Program-made: the position numbers and the translations under genes | In this document: one piece after another, positions 1 through 5,639 of the stretch | Layout: each line of letters begins with the position of its first letter | Position numbering within the stretch: position 1 is the first letter of the stretch | Assembly: GCA_002435585.1 (NCBI GenBank) | Contig: DJDY01000020.1 | Location: forward strand, 3,033 to 9,985 | Length of the DNA stretch: 6,953 nucleotides | From: Lachnospira sp. UBA5912 | GTDB lineage: Bacteria; Bacillota; Clostridia; Lachnospirales; Lachnospiraceae | Reading direction: 5' to 3' | Notes under the pieces: model-generated | Databases searched by the model: none | What the model saw: the letters and a program-made list of their open reading frames with translations, nothing else | What the model was told of the DNA's origin: nothing

Positions 1-362
1 ATTCCCAGACTTGTCTTTACTCTTTCATTATATCCGGTTAATACATATGCTATATCTTTCTCTCCAGCATCACTTACTATTGTGAATTTTCCTTCGATAC
101 ATTCTTTATCCTTAAGCATTCTTGCATCAACTACATAGGTTATGCTGCATTCCCTGCCTATAAATGTCTTTTCTTTTATAGTAACCCTGCTGTCAGAAGA
201 GTATACTAATCCTTTTATGACATCACCTGACTCAATATGCAGTTGTTCTTCACTGTATGTTCCACATAATATATCCGCCCTCACTATATCGTCAGGTTTT
301 ATTATATGAGGTGTGTCATACTTAAACTTTCCTAACGAAAGCCGGTTAATATACTCCTTCAT
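1..362 (-). CDS. N-terminal part of a large uncharacterised protein (DUF5717-like), cut by the window edge
   Basis: The reading frame is open from an ATG at 362 to the left edge, giving 120 codons plus two bases; the rest lies outside. The start is supported by GGAG at 371-374 with an 8-nt spacer. Two other ATGs just upstream (369 and 366) share a different frame that stops after a few codons. The product begins MKEYINRLSLGKFKYDTP and has no signal peptide or membrane segment in the visible part. From about residue 45 it alternates hydrophobic and polar residues as in a beta-sandwich, including EGKFTIVSDAGEKDIAYV at 90-107. From memory this opening resembles the large Lachnospiraceae proteins grouped as DUF5717, whose function is unknown; I could not verify this. 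It starts 43 nt after the rarA stop with no terminator between, so co-transcription with rarA is likely. That it is a real gene is near certain; the family name is tentative. Confidence 0.8.
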   Translation of the reverse strand, partial: MKEYINRLSLGKFKYDTPHIIKPDDIVRADILCGTYSEEQLHIESGDVIKGLVYSSDSRVTIKEKTFIGRECSITYVVDARMLKDKECIEGKFTIVSDAGEKDIAYVLTGYNERVKTSLG

Positions 363-370
363 TCATCATT

Positions 371-374
371 CTCC
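371..374 (-). promoter_or_regulatory. Ribosome binding site of the left-edge gene
   Basis: GGAG lies 8 nt before the ATG at 362. It decides between three overlapping ATGs (369, 366 and 362). Only the last opens a long frame, and only it has proper spacing. Confidence 0.65.
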
Positions 375-405
375 ATTCGTTCGTTACTATATTATTATAA
401 TTTAC

Positions 406-1731
406 TTACTCCGCCTCTGATCTTATTCTTTCAAGATGAGACTTTATCTGTTTCTCATATCCATTATCCGTAGGCTCATAGAAGCTTTCACCTACAAGTG
501 CATCTGGAAGGTACTGCTGATTAACATAATGGTTAGGATAATCATGTGCGTACTTATATCCTATACCATGCCCAAGCTTAGCCGACCCCTTGTAATGTGC
601 ATCCTGAAGATGTACAGGAACTGGCTGTGTCTTTGTTGTTCTTACTATGTCCAGTGCCTTATCCACTGCCATATAGCACGCATTGCTCTTGGGCGCGCAT
701 GCAACATAAAGTGCCGCCTGTGAAAGTATAATCCGTGCTTCTGGCATGCCTATGCGCTCAACTGCCTGTGCTGCACTTGCAGCTACAACGAGCGCATTCG
801 GATCAGCATTGCCTACATCCTCACTTGCACATATCATTATTCTTCTTGCTATAAACTTTATATCTTCACCTGCATATAACATCTTGGCAAGATAGTAACT
901 CACAGCATCCGGATCTGAGCCTCTCATGCTTTTTATGAATGCTGATATTGTATCATAATGATTATCACCTGTCTTATCATATCTAACTGCACGTTTCTGT
1001 ATACATTGTTCTGCTGTTTTTAAATCTATATGTATAATCCCATCTTCTGACCTGTCCGTTGTAAGTATGCCAAGTTCTATTGCATTAAGTGCATTTCTGG
1101 CATCCCCATTAGATATATCTGCAAGGAACTCAAGTGCCTCATCATCAATCGCTGCCTTATAGCTTCCCATGCCTCTTTCTTTATCATAGACAGCTCTCTT
1201 TAGTATCTGCTTAATATCATCCTTTGATAACGGCTTAAGTTCAAATATAATAGACCTTGATATCAAAGCCCCATTTACCTCAAAATATGGATTCTCTGTT
1301 GTTGCACCGATTAGTATAATCGTTCCATCTTCCACATATGGTAAAAGATAATCCTGCTGTCCTTTGTTGAATCTGTGTATCTCATCTACAAAAAGAATAG
1401 TCTTTCTATCATACATACCAAGGTTATTCTTGGCTTTTTCGACTACATCTTCCATATCTTTTTTGCCTGCCACTGTTGCATTAATCTGACAGAAATCTGC
1501 ACTTGTAGTATTGGCAATAACCTTAGCAAGCGTTGTTTTACCTGTTCCCGGTGGTCCATAGAATATAATCGAGCTAAGCTTATCTGCCTTAATAGCCCGG
1601 TACAACAGCTTATCTTTGCCAACAATATGCTGCTGTCCAACCACCTCATCAAGTGTTCTTGGTCTTAACCTCATTGCAAGAGGTGATTCATTCTCCTTAT
1701 TACTTTCACGCATATAATCAAATAAATCCAT
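406..1731 (-). CDS. rarA: Replication-associated recombination protein A (RarA/MgsA), AAA+ ATPase
   Basis: This is a cytoplasmic AAA+ ATPase of the RarA/MgsA/WRNIP1 family, which acts at stalled or gapped replication forks with the replisome and single-strand-binding protein. I choose the ATG at 1731 (441 residues) because AAAGGA sits 6 nt before it and the protein then opens MDLFDYMRES, the usual beginning in this family. An ATG at 1746 would add five residues (MKGQL) that are the binding site itself. Residues count from 1731. The pre-ATPase motif RLRPRTLDEVVGQ is at 21-33, Walker A GPPGTGKT at 59-66, Walker B ILFVDEIHRF at 112-121, sensor 1 GATTEN at 142-147 and the arginine finger in SRS near 159. 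The C-terminal half is helical and carries the family's oligomerisation region, with ASEDVGNADP and the late block SAKLGHGIGYKYAHDYPNHY. Length matches the family (about 420-450). The gene appears complete and intact. Confidence 0.97.
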   Translation of the reverse strand: MDLFDYMRESNKENESPLAMRLRPRTLDEVVGQQHIVGKDKLLYRAIKADKLSSIIFYGPPGTGKTTLAKVIANTTSADFCQINATVAGKKDMEDVVEKAKNNLGMYDRKTILFVDEIHRFNKGQQDYLLPYVEDGTIILIGATTENPYFEVNGALISRSIIFELKPLSKDDIKQILKRAVYDKERGMGSYKAAIDDEALEFLADISNGDARNALNAIELGILTTDRSEDGIIHIDLKTAEQCIQKRAVRYDKTGDNHYDTISAFIKSMRGSDPDAVSYYLAKMLYAGEDIKFIARRIMICASEDVGNADPNALVVAASAAQAVERIGMPEARIILSQAALYVACAPKSNACYMAVDKALDIVRTTKTQPVPVHLQDAHYKGSAKLGHGIGYKYAHDYPNHYVNQQYLPDALVGESFYEPTDNGYEKQIKSHLERIRSEAE

Positions 1732-1733
1732 AA

Positions 1734-1741
1734 GCTGTCCT
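1734..1741 (-). promoter_or_regulatory. Ribosome binding site that sets the rarA start
   Basis: On the minus strand the sequence reads AAAGGACAGCTTATG. The AAAGGA core is 6 nt before the ATG at 1731. The alternative ATG at 1746 is preceded by AT-rich sequence with only AAAGA close by, so the internal start is favoured. Confidence 0.6.
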
Positions 1742-1786
1742 TTCATTCTTTATCTTATAGCTTTATATTAACAAGTCCTTTATAGT

Positions 1787-1948
1787 TTATATCCACAAAT
1801 CTTTTATTTTATATTCATTATAGAAATATTCAACTTTTTCTCTATAAAATAATAATCTATCTGCAGAGATTCTTCGCATTTTCATAGAAACCTTTTTATC
1901 ATATACTATAGCATATATCTGCATTTTTTTAAAGTAAGAATTATCCAT
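1787..1948 (-). CDS. Possible small protein of 53 residues between dacF and rarA
   Basis: An open frame runs from an ATG at 1948 to a TAA at 1787-1789. It encodes a basic, tyrosine-rich peptide starting MDNSYFKKMQIYAIVYDKKV and ending YNEYKIKDLWI. I do not recognise it; there is no membrane segment, signal peptide or cysteine motif. In favour: it fills most of an otherwise unexplained 241-bp gap, starts 24 nt after the dacF stop and ends 55 nt before rarA, which is operon-like spacing. Against: the upstream region has only GATGAG rather than a good Shine-Dalgarno, and the local AT bias favours Lys, Tyr and Ile codons by chance. An internal ATG at 1885 has AAAAAGG five bases before it and would give a 32-residue product starting MKMRRISADR. 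It could be a real small gene, a remnant, or chance. Confidence 0.3.
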   Translation of the reverse strand: MDNSYFKKMQIYAIVYDKKVSMKMRRISADRLLFYREKVEYFYNEYKIKDLWI

Positions 1949-1972
1949 ACGGGTCTCATCATATGGTTCTCA

Positions 1973-3208
1973 TCACCCTGCTGCCATTCTTTTTAATACT
2001 TTTTTAAGTGAATCTGTATAATTCATTACCTCAACATCATCACTGGCTGTAAGGTTAACACTGCCTATCAATCTGTCATTATAATAATAATTAATAGTTC
2101 CTGCCTTATCGCCTTCGTGTACAGGCGCTATTATGGTGTCAACAATGTATTCCTTTCTTATATCTGATTCATCAAACCTGTCAAGAAACATGTAGGAGAA
2201 ATCTTCACTTTTTTTAATGCTTACCTCATCCGCAACACCTGCTTCAACCTTTGCATACTTAATATCAGGTTCCTCCGTATCCTGATATATGCTGCACACA
2301 CTAAACCCATAGTTAAGCAGTGTAATCGCATCCTTGAATCTTATCTTGCTTGTCGGAGCTGCCATAACTACCGCTATCAGCTCTATACCATCCTTCATGG
2401 CAGTTCCTGAAAGACAGCATCCCGCCTTGCTTGTAGAACCTGTTTTAAGTCCTGTTGCATAAGTATATTGTTTTATCAGCTTGTTAGTGTTTGACAAAGT
2501 AAAATCTTTTTCCCCTTTTCTTGTCACATGTGTTATATCTTCCATCCATATATTGCTGAATTCTTTTATCTCGGGATGATTGTTTATAAGTTCCCTGCTC
2601 ATAAGTGCAACATCTCTTGCACTTGATGTATGTCCCTCAGTATCAAGACCACAGCAGTTGACAAAATGTGTCTGTTCCATGCCAAGCTGCCCTGCCTTTT
2701 CATTCATCTTACTTACAAATACATCTTCTGAACCACATATGTATTCGGACATGGCTACACATGCATCATTAGCACTTGCCACCGCTATACACTTAATCAT
2801 AGTCCTCACACTCTGTATCTCGCCCTCTTCTAAGAACACCTGGCTTCCGCCCATGGATGCTGCATACTCCGATACCGTAACCGGATCTTCCATCTTTATC
2901 TGCCCACTGTCAAGTGCCTCAAATATAAGTATAAGTGTCATTATCTTTGTTATGCTTGCTGGTGCAAGCTGTCTTGTAGCATCCTTTTCATATATAATCT
3001 GTCCAGTCTTTGATTCCATAAGTATGGCTGAGGGAGTTTCTATATCAGGGCCATTCATGTCTGATTTATTCAATTCTTCACTTTCCGCCAATGCCAGACA
3101 GTAAAAAGCAGGACTGATAATCATAGTTATAATCATAACAACTACCATCATCAATCCTGCCATTACACGCCAGTATCCATACTCTGTATTTATATGCACA
3201 TATTTCAT
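1973..3208 (-). CDS. dacF: D-alanyl-D-alanine carboxypeptidase, DacF/PBP5 type (penicillin-binding protein, family S11)
   Basis: This low-molecular-weight penicillin-binding protein removes the terminal D-Ala from peptidoglycan stem peptides outside the membrane and so limits cross-linking. The 411 residues begin with a short charged stretch and a hydrophobic segment at about 16-40, ending in a signal-peptidase-like LALA before ESEE. All three active-site motifs of family S11 are present: SITK at 85-88 (nucleophile Ser85, Lys88), SAN at 145-147 and KTG at 255-257. Family landmarks GLDTEGHTSSARDVA (187-201) and NTNKLI (240-245) also fit. The C-terminal part, about 316-398, has the beta-rich pattern of the PBP5 C-terminal domain. 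The tail SLKKVLKRMAAG could be a weak amphipathic anchor, but no second membrane helix is seen. The mature region has eight cysteines, including pairs at 185-186 and 264-265. GAGGCGG five bases before the ATG supports the start. The dacF symbol is by similarity; sporulation or vegetative use cannot be told. Confidence 0.94.
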   Translation of the reverse strand: MKYVHINTEYGYWRVMAGLMMVVVMIITMIISPAFYCLALAESEELNKSDMNGPDIETPSAILMESKTGQIIYEKDATRQLAPASITKIMTLILIFEALDSGQIKMEDPVTVSEYAASMGGSQVFLEEGEIQSVRTMIKCIAVASANDACVAMSEYICGSEDVFVSKMNEKAGQLGMEQTHFVNCCGLDTEGHTSSARDVALMSRELINNHPEIKEFSNIWMEDITHVTRKGEKDFTLSNTNKLIKQYTYATGLKTGSTSKAGCCLSGTAMKDGIELIAVVMAAPTSKIRFKDAITLLNYGFSVCSIYQDTEEPDIKYAKVEAGVADEVSIKKSEDFSYMFLDRFDESDIRKEYIVDTIIAPVHEGDKAGTINYYYNDRLIGSVNLTASDDVEVMNYTDSLKKVLKRMAAG

Positions 3209-3245
3209 ATAAACCGCCTCTTAATATATTTATTCATTATATATG

Positions 3246-3308
3246 TATGACTGTATATATTCTTACATGCATATATTCTTACAGGTGCATATTTTAACAG
3301 GCATATTT
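3246..3308. repeat. Degenerate 16-bp tandem repeat in the dacF leader
   Basis: On the plus strand four consecutive units line up at 3246-3261, 3262-3277, 3278-3293 and 3294-3308 (15 bp). They read tatgactgtatatatt, cttacatgcatatatt, cttacaggtgcatatt and ttaacaggcatattt. In a shifted register, 3252-3267 and 3268-3283 differ at one base only. The array lies 38 nt upstream of the dacF start, between its candidate promoter and its ribosome binding site. No function is evident; slippage in AT-rich DNA would explain it. Confidence 0.6.
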
Positions 3309-3383
3309 TTTATTAAGTATATATTATTGCAAGTAGATTATTTACTAGTATATTTTTTACAATTATATTTTTTAACAATAAAT

Positions 3384-3412
3384 ATTATAATGTGATGATA
3401 AAATATCTTTAA
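3384..3412 (-). promoter_or_regulatory. Candidate sigma-A promoter for dacF and downstream genes
   Basis: A perfect -10 TATAAT occupies 3384-3389 and a weak -35 TTAAAG occupies 3407-3412, with a 17-bp spacer. Initiation would fall near 3377 and leave a leader of about 170 nt. In such AT-rich DNA a TATAAT is easily found by chance, and the -35 matches only three of six consensus bases. Confidence 0.3.
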
Positions 3413-3481
3413 CACTTTACTTATATACGCATATTACCGTATTACTACACAATTCGCACAAGACTCTGCATCATATTCTTA

Positions 3482-5416
3482 TTATTTTACATACTCACCA
3501 ACAAAAAATCTCTCAACATTTCCTATGACATTCTGGGCTTCCCCTTTAAGGTTGCATGTATATAACTGTCCATCGGAACCATAATAATATAATCTCTTCT
3601 TATAAAAGCCTGTATTAGATGTGTTGGTCATATCACCCACTTCACATATTGCAACCGGTGATGCTGAAGTATTCTTAATATAATACTGTCTGGCATCAGC
3701 TACATATGTCAATGAATCATCCGTATTCTTTACCAAAGAAAGACTTCCATCTTTTATATTTTCAGCTATAAATGTTTTTTTACCCTTTTCAGCCTTTACA
3801 AGCTGTGCTGCATCGTTAACATATACAAGTTCCTGAATATCACAAAGGTATATTATATTCATATTAGTTCCCGTATTTTCAAGAACTGTTATATCTGATA
3901 TCTCTGAATCCTTAAACCTTGCACAAGATATCTTCTTATTATTAAACCAATATAGATAATCATTCTTTTTATCATATGCATAAGTAATATTGGCACCACT
4001 TACACCCTTAAGCAATATTGCTTTTGCATTCTTAACTTCAACATAATAGTTGCTTCCTGACACGCTGTATATATACGAATCTGCATCCTCTGATGTGTTA
4101 AGATGTTCTGAACCTGATGAATACATACCTGAGGATTCTCCCAGGGCACTTAAGCTGTCAACATACATATCAACCTCAGTGGATATCTTTCTGGCATAAT
4201 CATACTGATACAACCTACCATCATTATTAAGGATAACCATCATATCTTTATCGCTGTATACATAAGCCGAATTAAGATTTCTTTCTATAGTATTCGCTTC
4301 GCATGTATATCCTGAAGCCTGTGACTTATCTTTCTTCACATCCGCCATGGATAACATCCTTGCTCCTGTTTTTCCGTTATCATTAATCGTTTCGGTTTCC
4401 TCATAGATGACCGTTCCCTTGTTGGATATATAATAAATATTATGTTCATAAGTGTTTTGCGTTGCTTTAAGACACATATCATCTGACCAGATATACAATG
4501 TGTATATACCATTTGAAGAATCATATACATCTGTGGCATAATAGTCACCCTTAGAGCTTGCTACACTTGACACTGCATTATTCTTATTAATCTCATCCGG
4601 CCATTCTGGTGTAAAAAATGTGGTGTCATCCATAGCAAATACTGCATCAGCATTATCACATACAAACTTGCTGTCAAGTGATGAAACATCATATATTTTA
4701 TTGCCATCACTCATATATATGTTATAGTTTTTTCTGTTAATAACATTTACAACAATAACCACAACAGCTATTAATATGAGTACTAAGGCTGCAGCTATCC
4801 CTGCTTTCGTATACGGAATACTTCTTTTAACTGCCTGCGAGGTATCTCTTTTCTTTCCTGGTTTATTATGTACAGAGTTTTTACTATCTAAGATACTATC
4901 AGCTTTATTTTTATTGTTTTTTACTTTGAAATTATCATTTTTACTTTCTTCTTTTTGTTTTATTGTTTTAGTTTTTTCTTCTAATGATTTTGCCAGCCTG
5001 TCCTTGCCATCCGCAAGCATTTTCCCACTATTTTTTAACTTGTCTGTCAGTTCATTAAAATCAACTTTTGTTATGTCAAATACTCCCTCATCATAATTCT
5101 TTATTTTAGGGGTATGTGTTTTCTTACCTGATTTATCATTTTCATCTGCATCAGCGTTTTTTTTCTTATGTCCTGTCTTTGTGTATTTTTCTTCTGATGC
5201 ACTATTTATATTATTGCTGTCAGCAGCACCTTCTTGCTTTGCAATGCTTTTTTCATCTTCTCCAACCGACTTTTCTTTTTCTTTAAGTCGTGCCTGCCTT
5301 TCTTCATAGGCCTTTCTTCTTGCCAGATAATCACTGTTATTAACCTTAATTACAGGGCCATCACACTTAGGACACTGGCTTCCCTCATATTCTGTTCCAC
5401 ATTTAGCACATATCAT
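3482..5416 (-). CDS. Zinc-ribbon, single-pass membrane protein with large extracellular beta-rich domain, function unknown
   Basis: The 644-residue product has three parts. Residues 1-20 form a zinc ribbon with Cys3, Cys6, Cys15 and Cys18 (CxxC, 8 residues, CxxC). Residues 25-200 are a highly charged Lys/Glu/Asp/Asn-rich segment, partly coiled-coil-like (RRKAYEERQARLKEKEK at 33-49) and otherwise probably disordered. A hydrophobic helix, about 204-226, is preceded by basic residues and followed by RK, which suggests the N-terminus is cytoplasmic. Residues 230-644 are rich in Tyr, Ser, Asn and Asp. They contain repeated strand-turn patterns such as DYLYWFNNKKISC (486-498), DGRLYQYDYARK (399-410) and RLYYYGSDGQLYTCNLKGE (608-626), resembling the blades of DUF5050-like or propeller-like domains. 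I cannot name a family and see no catalytic motif. The start is fixed by the zinc ribbon; the binding site AAAGG is 11 nt upstream, somewhat far. A sensor, scaffold or envelope-binding role is only a guess. Confidence 0.9.
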   Translation of the reverse strand: MICAKCGTEYEGSQCPKCDGPVIKVNNSDYLARRKAYEERQARLKEKEKSVGEDEKSIAKQEGAADSNNINSASEEKYTKTGHKKKNADADENDKSGKKTHTPKIKNYDEGVFDITKVDFNELTDKLKNSGKMLADGKDRLAKSLEEKTKTIKQKEESKNDNFKVKNNKNKADSILDSKNSVHNKPGKKRDTSQAVKRSIPYTKAGIAAALVLILIAVVVIVVNVINRKNYNIYMSDGNKIYDVSSLDSKFVCDNADAVFAMDDTTFFTPEWPDEINKNNAVSSVASSKGDYYATDVYDSSNGIYTLYIWSDDMCLKATQNTYEHNIYYISNKGTVIYEETETINDNGKTGARMLSMADVKKDKSQASGYTCEANTIERNLNSAYVYSDKDMMVILNNDGRLYQYDYARKISTEVDMYVDSLSALGESSGMYSSGSEHLNTSEDADSYIYSVSGSNYYVEVKNAKAILLKGVSGANITYAYDKKNDYLYWFNNKKISCARFKDSEISDITVLENTGTNMNIIYLCDIQELVYVNDAAQLVKAEKGKKTFIAENIKDGSLSLVKNTDDSLTYVADARQYYIKNTSASPVAICEVGDMTNTSNTGFYKKRLYYYGSDGQLYTCNLKGEAQNVIGNVERFFVGEYVK

Positions 5417-5493
5417 ATATTATTCTGCCTTTATATATTACTCTTATTTTAACCTTCACCTGTGTGCTGTTTTCTTTCATTCCACATATACAT

Positions 5494-5530
5494 TACGCAG
5501 GATTCATGCTATAAACACAAACCCTGCGTA
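5494..5530 (-). promoter_or_regulatory. Stem-loop in the leader of the zinc-ribbon gene
   Basis: TACGCAGG at 5494-5501 is the exact reverse complement of CCTGCGTA at 5523-5530. This gives an 8-bp stem with a 21-nt loop, GC-rich against very AT-rich surroundings. On the minus strand it is followed by AATGTATATG and not by a T-tract, so a standard intrinsic terminator is unlikely. It falls at the predicted 5' end of the zinc-ribbon mRNA and could stabilise it or bind a regulator. The alternative is a repeated intergenic element of this genome. Confidence 0.5.
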
Positions 5531-5531
5531 T

Positions 5532-5559
5532 ATATTAATTACTTAATAATTCTTAACAA
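5532..5559 (-). promoter_or_regulatory. Candidate promoter for the zinc-ribbon membrane protein gene
   Basis: TTGTTA at 5554-5559 and TAATAT at 5532-5537 are separated by 16 bp, each matching the sigma-A consensus at four of six positions. A TATATA overlapping the -10 is a competing choice. Initiation would fall inside or just before the stem-loop at 5494-5530, leaving a leader of about 110 nt. Confidence 0.3.
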
Positions 5560-5584
5560 TCATCTGATGCAATACGTGAAATTC

Positions 5585-5598
5585 TTCCTTTTCAGGAA
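5585..5598 (-). other. Small GAAA-tetraloop hairpin downstream of glyS
   Basis: The minus strand reads TTCCT, GAAA, AGGAA: a 5-bp stem closed on a GNRA-type tetraloop, 41 nt after the glyS stop. It is followed by GAATTTCACG, so there is no real T-tract. It might form a transcript 3' end after processing, but as a terminator it is weak. Confidence 0.3.
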
Positions 5599-5606
5599 CT
5601 TAGCTT

Positions 5607-5626
5607 AAATACTAAGAAATACTAAG
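5607..5626. repeat. Perfect tandem 10-bp duplication after glyS
   Basis: AAATACTAAG is present twice back to back on the plus strand, at 5607-5616 and 5617-5626. On the minus strand each copy starts CTTAG and can pair with the nearby CTAAG (5601-5605), so two alternative short stems are possible. It begins 13 bp after the glyS stop codon. Confidence 0.55.
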
Positions 5627-5639
5627 CATCTGTTAACTA

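Larger units (their letters stand above)
3209..3481. other. AT-rich intergenic region between the zinc-ribbon gene and dacF
   Basis: These 273 bp contain no open frame worth calling on either strand. They hold the dacF ribosome binding site (GAGGCGG at 3214-3220), the tandem repeat at 3246-3308 and a candidate promoter at 3384-3412. The only stem seen just after the upstream gene is a 5-bp pairing, ATACG with CGTAT, separated by 8 nt near 3423-3440. It lacks a T-tract, so it is not a convincing terminator. Confidence 0.6.
5417..5639. other. Intergenic region between glyS and the zinc-ribbon gene
   Basis: The 223 bp contain no convincing gene. The longest sense mini-frame near the zinc-ribbon gene is 14 codons and lacks a ribosome binding site. 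In transcription order it holds a tandem 10-bp repeat (5607-5626), a short GAAA-loop hairpin (5585-5598), a candidate promoter (5532-5559) and an inverted repeat (5494-5530). No canonical terminator for glyS is visible. Confidence 0.6.

Noticed and set aside
436..723. Plus-strand open frame of 95 codons opposite the end of rarA
   Set aside because: It is antisense to a well-conserved rarA C-terminus and has no supporting homology or binding site.
1749..1840. A rarA promoter around the TATAAT-like sequence at about 1817-1822
   Set aside because: A TATAAT is present, but no acceptable -35 hexamer stands 16-18 bp upstream, and the local AT content makes the match weak evidence. Read-through from dacF is equally plausible.
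2580..3104. Plus-strand open frame of 174 codons opposite dacF
   Set aside because: It lies wholly inside dacF, which has all three active-site motifs. The translation is a Ser/Leu/Ile-rich mirror of the coding strand with no recognisable domain.
3423..3440. Stem ATACG/CGTAT as terminator of the zinc-ribbon gene
   Set aside because: Only five base pairs, AT-rich, and no T-tract on the transcript side.
4776..5096. Plus-strand open frame of 106 codons, apparently hydrophobic
   Set aside because: It is the antisense of the Lys/Glu-rich linker and membrane segment of the zinc-ribbon protein. AAA and GAA codons read as Phe on the opposite strand, which mimics membrane helices.
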